Origin: an uncultured Clostridia bacterium | Lineage (GTDB): Bacteria; Bacillota; Clostridia; Oscillospirales; Acutalibacteraceae | Direction of reading: 5' to 3' | DNA length: 64,000 nucleotides | NCBI GenBank assembly: GCA_944380845.1 | Contig: CALWIU010000067.1 | Span: forward strand, 20,328-84,327 | Part shown: positions 42,147 to 50,611 of the stretch, in pieces | How the letters are laid out: every line of letters begins with the position of its first letter | How positions within the stretch are numbered: the first letter of the stretch is position 1 | Position numbers and translations under genes: made by a program | The notes under the pieces: generated by a model | Databases searched by the model: none | Told to the model about the DNA's origin: nothing | What the model saw: the letters and a program-made list of their open reading frames with translations, nothing else

Positions 42147-43131
42147 CCCTCTTTTTATTATCATACCGCTTTCGTTGTTTTTGGTGGCTGCCGTGCTGTG
42201 GGATCTTGTGCCGAAACAGCAGGAACCGATTGAAAAAACAGCATTCGCTATGGGTTCGGCGCTGACGGTTACGCTGTACGGCGGGACGGAAGAAACAGCG
42301 GATCAGATTTCTCAGCAGGTCCAGCTTCTGGAACACCGCATATCCCCGACGGTTTCAGATTCCTATACTTCTTTCATCAATCGCAATCTTTCTGCCGTGA
42401 CCGATGCGGATTACAGCGGCGATTTGCGATTATTTATGGAGTGGGGCGCAGAAACGGAAGGCGCCTTTGATCTTACGCTGGGAGCGGTCAGCGCTCTTTG
42501 GGATATCGGCGGCGAAAACGAGAGAGTCCCTTCGGAAGCGGAAATTCAGCAGGCGATGAAGGTTTCCGGTTGGGCTAACCTGGTGATCGATGGCAATACC
42601 GTACGCATCCCGGAGGGGATGCAGATCGATTTCGGCGCTGTAGGGAAGGGAATGGCCTGCGATGAAGCGAAAACCGTTTTGCAGGCGGATCCATCGGTCA
42701 GCGGCGCGGTGGTTGCGTCGGGAGGCAGTGTGCTGCTGTATGGCGATTCCCCGGACGGCGCATGGACGGTCGGCATCCAGCACCCGGATAAAGAAATTGG
42801 CGAGACGATCGCGGAACTGCAGCTGGAGGAAGGGTTTGTTTCCACCTCCGGTAACTATCAAAAATATTTTATCCGTGACGGGAAGCGTTATTGTCATATC
42901 CTGTCGCCGCAAACCGGGTATCCTGCCGAAACCGGCTTAAAAAGCGTGACGGTTGTTGCAGACAGCGGCGCGCTGAGCGATGCGCTGTCTACCGCCTGTT
43001 TTGTTTTGGGATATGAAAAAAGCCTGCCGGTTCTTGAACGCTTTGACGCGCAGGCGGTTTTTATCACGGATGAAAATGAAGTGATTCCAACCGACGGACT
43101 GACGGACGCTTTGACTTTGCAGGCGGCGTGA
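42118..43131 (+). CDS. apbE: FAD:protein FMN transferase
   Basis: This 337-residue membrane-anchored enzyme transfers FMN from FAD to Thr residues of flavoproteins, here most likely RnfG and RnfD. One N-terminal helix (about 10-30, lipobox absent) is followed by the ApbE domain: FAMGSALTVTLYGG, LTLGAVSALWDIGG, IDFGAVGKGMACDEA, VASGGSVLLYG, VSTSGNYQKYF, HILSPQTGYPAE and the metal-binding SGALSDALSTACFVLG. The start is TTG with AAAGGAAG 9 bases upstream, inside the end of the GH20 gene. It opens the Rnf gene set. Confidence 0.93.
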   Translation: MHDFKVSRINPLFIIIPLSLFLVAAVLWDLVPKQQEPIEKTAFAMGSALTVTLYGGTEETADQISQQVQLLEHRISPTVSDSYTSFINRNLSAVTDADYSGDLRLFMEWGAETEGAFDLTLGAVSALWDIGGENERVPSEAEIQQAMKVSGWANLVIDGNTVRIPEGMQIDFGAVGKGMACDEAKTVLQADPSVSGAVVASGGSVLLYGDSPDGAWTVGIQHPDKEIGETIAELQLEEGFVSTSGNYQKYFIRDGKRYCHILSPQTGYPAETGLKSVTVVADSGALSDALSTACFVLGYEKSLPVLERFDAQAVFITDENEVIPTDGLTDALTLQAA

Positions 43132-43132
43132 T

Positions 43133-43507
43133 ATGAATAGAAAGTTTTTTTCCAAATATGACAGCATTTTATTGCTTGTGATTTTTTTGATAGCGGGCGT
43201 TGTGTATTTTTGGCCCCGTTTTTTTGCGGAAGATCAAAAAACAGTGGAAATTTATGCCGATACCGCGCTGGTGGAGCAAATCGACTGTTCGCAGCTTCTA
43301 AAGCCGACGGAATATGAGATCAACGGCGTTGTGATCGAGGTGTCTTCGGCAGGGGCGCGGATCTTGTCGTCTCCCTGTCCGGATCAGATTTGCGTCAGGC
43401 AGGGGGAACTGCGCGAAAATGGCGATACGGCGGTTTGTGCGCCGCAGCGCGTGGTTGTAAAAATGACCACAAAGGAGAAAAAACAACAGGATGCAATCGT
43501 CTATTGA
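43133..43507 (+). CDS. NusG domain II-containing protein
   Basis: This 124-residue protein has an N-terminal membrane helix (about 12-30) and an extracytoplasmic NusG-II-like beta domain (VEIYADTALVEQIDCSQ...YEINGVVIEVSSAGARILSSPCPDQICVRQGE). The Cys-Pro-Asp-Gln-x-Cys pair is typical of this small family, which recurs between apbE and the Gx transporter in clostridial rnf loci. Its role there is unknown; an assembly or flavinylation accessory is a guess. It lies one base after apbE and ends directly before the next gene. Confidence 0.85.
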   Translation: MNRKFFSKYDSILLLVIFLIAGVVYFWPRFFAEDQKTVEIYADTALVEQIDCSQLLKPTEYEINGVVIEVSSAGARILSSPCPDQICVRQGELRENGDTAVCAPQRVVVKMTTKEKKQQDAIVY

Positions 43508-44122
43508 ATGATGTGTTTAGCCGATATGAAACAGAAAAAAGAAAACAGCCCCTCCGTTCCTGTCCCGCCGACACGGGAGCGACAGAAACAGCAGGGGAAA
43601 AACAAGAAAAAGTCGCCTGCGCGTTTTGCTGCCGAAACAGGGATCCTTGCCGCGTTGGCGCTGGCGCTTTCTTTTCTGGAAAGCCTTTTGCCCGTTGTTC
43701 CTTTTTTGCCCCCCGGCGCAAAACTCGGACTTGCGAATACTGTGGTGATGTTTTCAGCGCTGGCGGCATCCGTACCGCAGACGCTGGCAGTGGTTTTTAT
43801 CAAGTCTGCATTTTTATTGTTTCAGTCCGGGGCGAGCGCGTTCTTTATCAGTCTTTGCGGCGGGCTTTTGAGTGTTTCTGTCTTGCTGATACTGATTCGG
43901 ATCCGGCGTCTTTCAGTCAGTATGATCGCGCTTTCCGTGGTAAGCGCGATCGCACATAACATCGGTCAGCTCATCGCCGCGTCCATCCTCAGCGGCACCG
44001 GACTTTGGGGATACTTGCCCGCGCTGCTGTTTTTCGGCGCCGTTTTCGGTGTGATAACAGGCGTTGTATTAAAAGTCCTGATGCCCGCGCTTTTCAAATT
44101 GCAGAATTCTTTGCATAGATAA
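43508..44122 (+). CDS. Gx transporter family (Hpre_diP_synt_I) membrane protein
   Basis: This 204-residue integral membrane protein has a basic N-terminus (about 1-38) and five or six helices, with the family block FLPPGAKLGLANTVVMFSAL and SGLCGG-type Gly-rich segments. It was once called heptaprenyl diphosphate synthase component I and is now grouped with ECF-type Gx transporters. Its presence in rnf clusters with apbE suggests flavin or quinone-precursor handling, but the substrate is not known. It starts right after the upstream stop; an ATG at 43526 is a possible alternative. Confidence 0.85.
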   Translation: MMCLADMKQKKENSPSVPVPPTRERQKQQGKNKKKSPARFAAETGILAALALALSFLESLLPVVPFLPPGAKLGLANTVVMFSALAASVPQTLAVVFIKSAFLLFQSGASAFFISLCGGLLSVSVLLILIRIRRLSVSMIALSVVSAIAHNIGQLIAASILSGTGLWGYLPALLFFGAVFGVITGVVLKVLMPALFKLQNSLHR

Positions 44123-44125
44123 TGA

Positions 44126-44165
44126 CGACGGCAAAGCGCCGTCTTCTCAAACGGCGCGTGCGCCG
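44126..44165 (+). promoter_or_regulatory. two small hairpins before rnfC
   Basis: In the 76-base gap before rnfC, GACGGC/GCCGTC (44127-44132 with 44138-44143) and CGGCGC/GCGCCG (44152-44157 with 44160-44165) can form two compact stems. There is no long T-run, so processing or attenuation is more likely than full termination. Confidence 0.4.
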
Positions 44166-44198
44166 CATACAGATCAATCGAGAATAAGGAGAACCGTT

Positions 44199-45551
44199 AT
44201 GAAACAAAAACTTCCGGATGAGGTGCGTAAGCCAAAGGCCCGGGCAAGAGGCGGTGTTCCTGTCGCGCATAAAAAGGGCACGGCGGAATCACCCGTGCGA
44301 CGGATCGACCCGCCTTCACAGGTCGTGATCCCGATGCTTCAGCACATCGGCGCCCCCTGTGAACCGATCGTCAAGGTGGGCGATCATGTATTGGCAGGAC
44401 AAAAGATCGGTGATACAGACGCCTTTCTGGCTGCGCCGATTCATGCTTCGATTTCCGGCACGGTCAAGGCAGTTGCGCCCGTTGTGACCGTCGGCGGCAG
44501 ACGGATTGTTTCCGTTACCATTGAAAGCGATGGAAAAATGGAACATGACCCTGCCAATGTCCCGCCTCATGTGACCAATCAGGAAGAATTCCTTGCTGCG
44601 GTGCGTGAATCCGGACTGGTCGGCTTGGGCGGCGCAGGATTTCCCGCACATGCGAAACTGCGTTTCCCAAAAGATGCAAAAGTGGACACCCTGATTGTTA
44701 ACGCCGCCGAATGCGAACCGTACCTGACTACGGATTATCGGGAATGTATCGAAAATTCGTGGGATATTCTCGGCGGAATTTATGCGCTGCTGGAATTCTT
44801 TGATTTTAAAGAAGTTGTGATTGCGGTAGAAGACAATAAACCGGAGGCAATTGAGACGCTTTCGCGGATTGCTTCCACCGATAATAAAAAGGATAACCGT
44901 ATTCACCTGATGGCTTTGCGTTCCAAATACCCGCAGGGCGCGGAAAAGGTGATGATCTATACCGTAACCGGTCGGAAAGTTCCGCCGGGAAAATTACCGT
45001 CGGATGTCGGCTGCGCGGTCATGAATGTGGCGAGCGTCGCATTCCTTGCCCGGTATTTGAAATCCGGAAGACCGCTGATCAGCCGTACCCTGACCTGTGC
45101 CGGTTCGGCGGTCAAGGAGCCCTCTAATTTGCGGATCCCCATTGGTACGCAGGCCTCTGCGGTTATTGCTGCTTGCGGCGGGTTTGCTTCCGATCCGTAT
45201 AAAATGATCGTCGGCGGTCCGATGATGGGGTTTGCGCTGTATGATGATACCGTCCCGTTGACCAAACAGAATAACGCGCTTTTGGCGTTTGCGGAAGACG
45301 AAATGAAAATCAAAAAAGAACGCGCCTGTATTCGCTGCGGCCGTTGTGCAGAAGTCTGTCCCATGGGATTGTCTCCGGTCTTTATTGCAGAAAAACTGCG
45401 TAAAACCAAAGACCCCGAGGAATTGCAGGCATTGGGAGCCATGGTTTGTATGGAATGCGGAAGCTGCTCCTATGTTTGCCCGGCAGCCAAGCCGCTGGTT
45501 CAGAATATGCGCGAAGCGAAAGATATGGTAAGGGGGATGAAAAAAGCATGA
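44199..45551 (+). CDS. rnfC: electron transport complex subunit RnfC
   Basis: This 450-residue peripheral subunit of the Rnf complex binds NADH/NAD+ and FMN on the cytoplasmic side. The N-terminal RnfC barrel-sandwich region is followed by the NADH/FMN-binding domain (GLVGLGGAGFPAHAKLRFP, NAAECEPYLTTDYR, YPQGAEKVMIYTVTGRKVPPG). A SLBB-like domain and two [4Fe-4S] motifs follow near the C-terminus (CIRCGRCAEVCP and CMECGSCSYVCP). AAGGAG precedes ATG. Its stop overlaps the rnfD start (ATGA). Confidence 0.96.
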   Translation: MKQKLPDEVRKPKARARGGVPVAHKKGTAESPVRRIDPPSQVVIPMLQHIGAPCEPIVKVGDHVLAGQKIGDTDAFLAAPIHASISGTVKAVAPVVTVGGRRIVSVTIESDGKMEHDPANVPPHVTNQEEFLAAVRESGLVGLGGAGFPAHAKLRFPKDAKVDTLIVNAAECEPYLTTDYRECIENSWDILGGIYALLEFFDFKEVVIAVEDNKPEAIETLSRIASTDNKKDNRIHLMALRSKYPQGAEKVMIYTVTGRKVPPGKLPSDVGCAVMNVASVAFLARYLKSGRPLISRTLTCAGSAVKEPSNLRIPIGTQASAVIAACGGFASDPYKMIVGGPMMGFALYDDTVPLTKQNNALLAFAEDEMKIKKERACIRCGRCAEVCPMGLSPVFIAEKLRKTKDPEELQALGAMVCMECGSCSYVCPAAKPLVQNMREAKDMVRGMKKA

Positions 45552-46549
45552 AAAAATGGATGGTGACTGCGTCGCCTCATGTACGGTCAGGCGACACGGT
45601 AACGGGAATCATGCTGGATGTGATTATTGCGCTTTTGCCCGCCCTGATCGCTGCTGTTCGCATTTTCGGCTTCCGCGCTCTTCTGGTTGTTGCTGTTTCA
45701 GTGGCGTCCTGTGTGCTGACTGAATATGTCAGCCGCAAGATCATGAAACGGGAAAACACCATAGGCGATCTTTCGGCTGTGGTTACCGGAATTCTACTGG
45801 CGTATAACTTGCCGGTGGATATCCCGTTATGGATGGTTGTGTTCGGCGCCATAGCGGCGATTGCTGTTGTAAAGCAGATGTTCGGCGGATTGGGGCAAAA
45901 TTTTGTCAACCCCGCCATTACCGGCCGTATTGTTTTGCTGGTTTCTTTCCCGACTGCCATGACCACTTTTGCCAAACCGCTTGCATGGGCGCAGGGAGCG
46001 GACGCCGTCACGACGGCGACTCCGTTAGCGTCTCTGTCGCAGATCGATCTGGGCGGAAATATTGCCGCTCAGATGAACAGCCTGTCTCTGCCGACGATGT
46101 CGCAGATGTTTTTCGGCTTGATCGGCGGCAGCTTGGGCGAGGTTTGTACGGTAGCGCTTTTGATCGGTGGTTTGTACCTTTGGGCGCGCCATGTTATCAG
46201 CCCGATTGTCCCGGTGTCGTTTATCGGCACGGTTGCCGTTATCATGCTGATTGCCGGTAAGGGTAATTTTTCCTTTATGGCATATGAACTGTTCAGCGGC
46301 GGTTTGATGCTTGGTGCAATTTTTATGGCAACCGATTACGCAACCAGTCCGGTTTCACGAGCCGGCAAGATTTTGTTCGGAATCGGCTGCGGAATCATCA
46401 CCTCGGTGATTCGCCTGTTCAGCAATCTGCCTGAGGGCGTGTCTTATGCCATTATGATTATGAATATCGTAACACCGCTTATTGACCGGGTGACGCTGCC
46501 GAAACCTTTCGGCACGGTAAAAGAGAAAAAGGAAAAGGCGGAGGCGTGA
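45548..46549 (+). CDS. rnfD: electron transport complex subunit RnfD
   Basis: This 333-residue membrane subunit, with about nine or ten helices, carries covalent FMN and takes part in ion translocation. Family stretches include TASPHVRSG, VTGILLAYNLP, GGLGQNFVNPAITGR, FMATDYATSPVS and GKILFGIGCGIIT. The flavinylation site is expected in DAVTTATPL, a variant of the usual D-x2-(S/T)GAT with Thr in place of Gly. ATG at 45548 overlaps the rnfC stop and gives the usual N-terminus; the frame is open upstream inside rnfC. Confidence 0.95.
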   Translation: MKKWMVTASPHVRSGDTVTGIMLDVIIALLPALIAAVRIFGFRALLVVAVSVASCVLTEYVSRKIMKRENTIGDLSAVVTGILLAYNLPVDIPLWMVVFGAIAAIAVVKQMFGGLGQNFVNPAITGRIVLLVSFPTAMTTFAKPLAWAQGADAVTTATPLASLSQIDLGGNIAAQMNSLSLPTMSQMFFGLIGGSLGEVCTVALLIGGLYLWARHVISPIVPVSFIGTVAVIMLIAGKGNFSFMAYELFSGGLMLGAIFMATDYATSPVSRAGKILFGIGCGIITSVIRLFSNLPEGVSYAIMIMNIVTPLIDRVTLPKPFGTVKEKKEKAEA

Positions 46550-46550
46550 T

Positions 46551-47153
46551 ATGAAAAAAACAACGAAAACGCCCTCCGTGGGCAAAGAAAAAAAGGAAAG
46601 CGCCGCCAAAGCGATTTTACTTCCCGCGCTGGCGCTGCTGCTGATTGCCGGTGTTTCGTCTTTCCTGCTTGCCTATGTCAACAGTGTGACTGCGCCGGTG
46701 GTTGCCGCGCGTGAAAAGGAGGCAACGGCAAGTTCAATGGCGGCGGTCATGCCGCAGGCGTCAGCTTTCTCCGATGAGAAAACGGCAGACGGTTATACAT
46801 ACAGCGAAGCGACAAATGACGCCGGAGAATCGGTCGGCTATGTTTTTACAACCGCAGCAACCGGGTACGGCGGCGAAATTTCCGTTATGACCGGCATCGA
46901 TCAGGACGGCTTGATTACCGGCATTCAGATTCTGTCGATCAACGAAACGCCCGGCCTTGGCATGAAGGCGCAGGATGAAAGTTTTCTTTCCCAGTTTTTG
47001 GGAAAATCGGGACAGTTGACACTGTCGAAAACAGCTTCCGGCGATGAAATTCAGGCATTGACCGGTGCGACTATTACTTCAACGGCTATGACCGAGGCGG
47101 TCAACGCTGCTCTTGCCGGTTGGCAGGAAATAACGGGAGGTGAGCAGAAATGA
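46551..47153 (+). CDS. rnfG: electron transport complex subunit RnfG
   Basis: This 200-residue subunit has one N-terminal membrane helix (about 22-45) and an extracytoplasmic FMN-binding domain. The covalent FMN site is clear: ALTGATITSTAMTEAVN, with the second Thr of TGAT as acceptor for ApbE. GYGGEISVMTGID and ETPGLGMKA are family blocks. Its stop overlaps the rnfE start by 4 bases. Confidence 0.95.
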   Translation: MKKTTKTPSVGKEKKESAAKAILLPALALLLIAGVSSFLLAYVNSVTAPVVAAREKEATASSMAAVMPQASAFSDEKTADGYTYSEATNDAGESVGYVFTTAATGYGGEISVMTGIDQDGLITGIQILSINETPGLGMKAQDESFLSQFLGKSGQLTLSKTASGDEIQALTGATITSTAMTEAVNAALAGWQEITGGEQK

Positions 47154-47929
47154 ACAAAAGGAAAAAACCTTTGTATCAGGAGTTTACAAAAGGTATTATC
47201 AAACAGAATCCCGTTTTGCGACTGGTGCTTGGCACCTGCGCGACTTTGGCAATTACGACTTCTTTTGTGAACGGTCTGGGAATGGGGCTTGCGGTTATCG
47301 TCGTGCTGGTCTGCTCCAATGTGGTAATCTCCCTCCTGCGCAAGGCCATTCCGAATAAAGTGCGTATTCCCGCGTACATTATTGTCATTGCATCCTTTGT
47401 CACCATTGTGCAGATGATTGTAAAGGCTTACATACCGGTTTTAGATCAGGCGCTGGGAATCTTTTTGCCCCTGATCGTTGTCAACTGTATCATTCTTGGC
47501 AGAGCAGAAGCATTTGCCGGAAAAAATTCGGTTATCGCGTCTGCACTGGACGGATTGGGAATGGGAATCGGCTTCACGGCTGCGCTTTGCACCATGGGTT
47601 TGCTGCGTGAGCTTGTGGGCGCCGGAACCATTATGAGCGGTTTGCAAAGCCTTTTGTCCATTTTCGGCGATCATGTGCTCGGCGGCTTTGACGGAATCGA
47701 TCTGTACGAAGTTTTTCCGGCATTGGAGAAGCTGTCTTTTGAACCGATCACCTTGTTTTTATTGCCTTCCGGCGGATTCTTTACCTTTGGCATTTTGATG
47801 GCGATCACGAATCGTATCGCCGAGGGGAAAGGTGAGAAAAAAGCGGAACTGCATGATTGCGGCTCGTGCCCGATGGCCGCTTCCTGCCGCATGAAGCCCG
47901 AAGAAGAGAAGAAGGAGGAGAGCGCATGA
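47150..47929 (+). CDS. rnfE: electron transport complex subunit RnfE
   Basis: This 259-residue membrane subunit has about six helices (FTKGIIKQNPVLRLVLGTCATLAITTS, YIPVLDQALGIFLPLIVVNCIILGRAEAFA, DGLGMGIGFT). RnfE and RnfA are inverted-topology paralogues that hold an intramembrane iron-sulfur cluster; the conserved Cys residues in GTCATLAIT and VVNCIILGR are present. An extra Cys-rich cytoplasmic tail (CGSCPMAASC) follows the last helix; it could bind metal. Both ends overlap neighbouring genes by 4 bases. Confidence 0.95.
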   Translation: MNKRKKPLYQEFTKGIIKQNPVLRLVLGTCATLAITTSFVNGLGMGLAVIVVLVCSNVVISLLRKAIPNKVRIPAYIIVIASFVTIVQMIVKAYIPVLDQALGIFLPLIVVNCIILGRAEAFAGKNSVIASALDGLGMGIGFTAALCTMGLLRELVGAGTIMSGLQSLLSIFGDHVLGGFDGIDLYEVFPALEKLSFEPITLFLLPSGGFFTFGILMAITNRIAEGKGEKKAELHDCGSCPMAASCRMKPEEEKKEESA

Positions 47930-48516
47930 AGTTCTATTTTGCCCTCCTTCTGATGGGGCTTTTGACGCAAAACTTTATTCTGGCGAAATTTTTGGGTATC
48001 TGTCCGTTCCTGGGCGTTTCCAAAAAACTGAATACGGCAGCAGGCATGAGCGCGGCGGTGATCTTCGTCATGTGTCTTGCCACGGCTGTATGCTATCCGA
48101 TCAATCTGTTTTTGGAAAGCCATGACCTCGCCTATTTGCAGACCATTGTTTTCATTCTGGTAATAGCCGCTCTTGTTCAGTTTCTGGAAACAGTGATGAA
48201 AAAATATATGAAACCGCTGTACCGCGCGCTGGGAATTTACCTGCCTTTGATTACGACCAATTGCGCGGTTCTCGGTGTGGTAATCCTGAATGTGGATAAC
48301 GGTTATAATTTCCCGCAGTCCATGGTCAATTCTTTTGCTGCCGGTCTTGGTTTCGGTCTGGCAATGATTTTGTTTGCCGGTGTCCGCGGACGGATCGAAA
48401 ACAACGATATCCCGAAATTTATGGAAGGTCTGCCCATCACTTTGGTGGCGGCGGCTTTGGTGTCCCTCTCGTTCCTTGGCTTCACCGGGATCATTGAGGG
48501 CATGGGCTTAATGTAA
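47926..48516 (+). CDS. rnfA: electron transport complex subunit RnfA
   Basis: This 196-residue membrane subunit has six helices. Family blocks are LLTQNFILAKFLGICPFLGVS near the N-terminus and YLPLITTNCAVLGVVILNV in the middle, each with the Cys used for the intramembrane cluster. ATG at 47926 overlaps the rnfE stop and is preceded by GAAGGAGG. Confidence 0.96.
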   Translation: MKFYFALLLMGLLTQNFILAKFLGICPFLGVSKKLNTAAGMSAAVIFVMCLATAVCYPINLFLESHDLAYLQTIVFILVIAALVQFLETVMKKYMKPLYRALGIYLPLITTNCAVLGVVILNVDNGYNFPQSMVNSFAAGLGFGLAMILFAGVRGRIENNDIPKFMEGLPITLVAAALVSLSFLGFTGIIEGMGLM

Positions 48517-48528
48517 GGAGGCATAGCG

Positions 48529-49323
48529 ATGGATCCGATTCTTTTAGCGGTGCTTTTGGTAGCGGGCATCGGTGTGGCTGCCGGGCTTTTGCTCGGTATT
48601 GCCTCCAAGGTGTTTGCCGTCCCCGAAAATGAAAAAGCGGCAGCGGTCGAAGAGCTTTTGCCCGGCGCAAACTGCGGCGGCTGCGGGTTTTCCGGCTGCT
48701 CAGGTTATGCCGAAGCGCTGGCGGACGGAAAAGAAGCCGACACGGCAAAATGTGTTGCCGGCGACGCGGATCTTCCGGAACAGCTGGCGCAGTTACTCGG
48801 TCTCGCTGCTACGGCTGCGGAAAAGAAAGTAGCTGTGGTTCTCTGTCAGGGAAATGCAGCAAAAGCCGAGATCAAAATGGAATACCGGGGCGAGCATTCC
48901 TGTCGTGCTGCCAATAAACTGTACGGCGGTCCGAAAAGCTGTCCGTATGGCTGTATCGGTTTCGGCGACTGTGTAGAGGCTTGTCCGTTCCATGCGGTTT
49001 CTCTTTGTTCCGGCGTCGCGGTCATCGATCCGAATCAGTGCCGCGCCTGTGGCAAATGCGTGACCGCCTGCCCGAAAGGCATTATTGATCTGCTGCCGGC
49101 ACAAAAGGCAGCCGCCATTGTAAAATGCAAAAATACCGATAAGGGCAATCTTGCCATGAAAGTTTGCAAAGTCTCCTGTATTGGTTGCAAAAAATGTGAA
49201 AAAACCTGCCCGAGCAATGCCATTCATGTCACGGATAATCTGGCACGAGTTGATCGACACGCCTGTACCGCTTGCGGCGCTTGTGTCGAAAACTGTCCGA
49301 AAGGCTGCATTACCATCGGCTGA
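48529..49323 (+). CDS. rnfB: electron transport complex subunit RnfB
   Basis: This 264-residue subunit is the ferredoxin-side entry of the complex. One N-terminal helix (about 5-25) is followed by the four-Cys motif NCGGCGFSGC with its last Cys in AKCVAG, then several ferredoxin-type clusters. CPYGCIGFGDCVEACP, CRACGKCVTACP, CIGCKKCEKTCP and CTACGACVENCP give four further CxxCxxC-type sets. It ends the rnf operon before a terminator. Confidence 0.96.
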   Translation: MDPILLAVLLVAGIGVAAGLLLGIASKVFAVPENEKAAAVEELLPGANCGGCGFSGCSGYAEALADGKEADTAKCVAGDADLPEQLAQLLGLAATAAEKKVAVVLCQGNAAKAEIKMEYRGEHSCRAANKLYGGPKSCPYGCIGFGDCVEACPFHAVSLCSGVAVIDPNQCRACGKCVTACPKGIIDLLPAQKAAAIVKCKNTDKGNLAMKVCKVSCIGCKKCEKTCPSNAIHVTDNLARVDRHACTACGACVENCPKGCITIG

Positions 49324-49344
49324 GATAAAAAAAGAAGAACAGAG

Positions 49345-49378
49345 GCTGCCGGTCATAGAAGTCCGGCAGCTGTTTTTA
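49345..49378 (+). terminator. terminator of rnf operon
   Basis: A perfect 8-bp GC-rich stem (49345-49352 with 49363-49370) is followed by TGTTTTT, 21 bases after the rnfB stop. Confidence 0.82.
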
Positions 49379-49406
49379 TTTGCTGGCAGCAGGCGGGAAA
49401 AAGCGG

Positions 49407-49435
49407 TTGCGCGCCTTTGGGAAAAACGGTATAAT
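49407..49435 (+). promoter_or_regulatory. promoter of ArsR-type regulator gene
   Basis: A -35 TTGCGC (49407-49412), a 17-bp spacer and a perfect -10 TATAAT (49430-49435) lie 96 bases upstream of the gene. Confidence 0.65.
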
Positions 49436-49531
49436 AAATGATAAGAGGCAAACGGACATTTTGTTTTTGGAAACCATATCTTTTATCTTGCGGCGGTTTG
49501 CGCCGTAAGGCAGGGAAAAGGAGGATGCCCA

Positions 49532-50533
49532 ATGAACGCAATTCTGCATAAGCGACCGGAACCGGTGATGGAAACGCTGGCGCTGTTATATGTGGATGGT
49601 AAAAATGAAGCGTTAAAAAAGGTGCTGGCGAATATACTCGGTGTGAAGGAGCTGGAGCGGACGCCGGAGGATTTGCAGCGGGATCAGCTTCATGCAGATT
49701 ATGTGGCGGCGTTTTCGGCTTTGCGAAAGGACAATGAGGATTCGCCGTTTTTATTTGACGAGCCGGATATGGGCAGCTATCTTTTGCCCTGTGCCTGTTT
49801 TGCCATGGAACGCGATCTTCTGTATCAGGCTGATTCTTTGTCTCGAGAAGAACTGGAAGACTATCTGCGCGCAGGTTATTTGTTCCTTCAGGATGCCAAT
49901 GTGTCACTGTTTGAAACCAGCGATAAGGATTGGGAGACTTTTCTCGCCGGCAGTGAATGGCTTCGCCGGTTCGTCGATCAGATTCAAAAATACTTTTCTT
50001 CTCTGGCTTTTCTTGTCAGAGAGAATATCCCGGCCATGGAGAGTGCGTGGAATCAGCTTTCGTCCCGCATACAGCCTTATTTACGGATGCAGAGTTTTGA
50101 AGATTTCACCGAACGCTCTACACTGGCGGTGGATGCGCCGGTTCGGGAATGCTACCCGCTGTTAAGCATTTATACTTCCTCTTTTATTGTCAATCAGGTG
50201 TTTTATTATGGATTGTTTTCCCTCGATCACCGTCCGGATGAACAGAGAGACAATGCCAAACAGTTGATTACGGAATTTTGCCGCGCTGTTGGCGACAGCA
50301 AGCGCACAGAGATCCTGTTCCTGCTGCGGGAAAGACCCCGGTATAACCGAGAATTGGCGAAACTGCTGGATTTGACGCCTGCCACGGCAACACATCATCT
50401 CGATCAGCTTTTTCGATGCGGATTGATTAAGATGACAACAGAAAGCGATAATCAAAAGCGAATTTATTACGAAATCAACCAGGCGCGTGCCGCGCAGTTT
50501 GTGTCCTTGATGAAAACCCTGTTTGATATTTGA
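49532..50533 (+). CDS. ArsR-type winged-helix regulator with long N-terminal domain
   Basis: This 333-residue protein has a C-terminal ArsR-like winged helix (about 240-325: SKRTEILFLLRERPRYNRELAKLLDLTPATATHHLDQLFRCGLIK). It is preceded by about 230 helical residues of unknown function. ArsR proteins are usually near 100 residues, so the long N-terminal part may sense a ligand or mediate dimers. No metal-binding Cys pair like ELCVCD is present in the recognition-helix region. AAGGAGG precedes ATG. It lies just upstream of a broken GPH-type transporter, a pairing seen in sugar-uptake loci, so it may once have controlled that gene. Confidence 0.8.
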   Translation: MNAILHKRPEPVMETLALLYVDGKNEALKKVLANILGVKELERTPEDLQRDQLHADYVAAFSALRKDNEDSPFLFDEPDMGSYLLPCACFAMERDLLYQADSLSREELEDYLRAGYLFLQDANVSLFETSDKDWETFLAGSEWLRRFVDQIQKYFSSLAFLVRENIPAMESAWNQLSSRIQPYLRMQSFEDFTERSTLAVDAPVRECYPLLSIYTSSFIVNQVFYYGLFSLDHRPDEQRDNAKQLITEFCRAVGDSKRTEILFLLRERPRYNRELAKLLDLTPATATHHLDQLFRCGLIKMTTESDNQKRIYYEINQARAAQFVSLMKTLFDI

Positions 50534-50549
50534 AAAATATAAAACATAG

Positions 50550-50578
50550 TTGATTTTTATCTAACAATATGCTACACT
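50550..50578 (+). promoter_or_regulatory. promoter of transporter remnant
   Basis: A -35 TTGATT (50550-50555), a 17-bp spacer and a -10 TACACT (50573-50578) lie 33 bases before the pseudogene. The promoter is intact although the gene is not. Confidence 0.65.
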
Positions 50579-50611
50579 CTTCTTATCCAATGGATCAGAG
50601 GAGTGGTTTTT

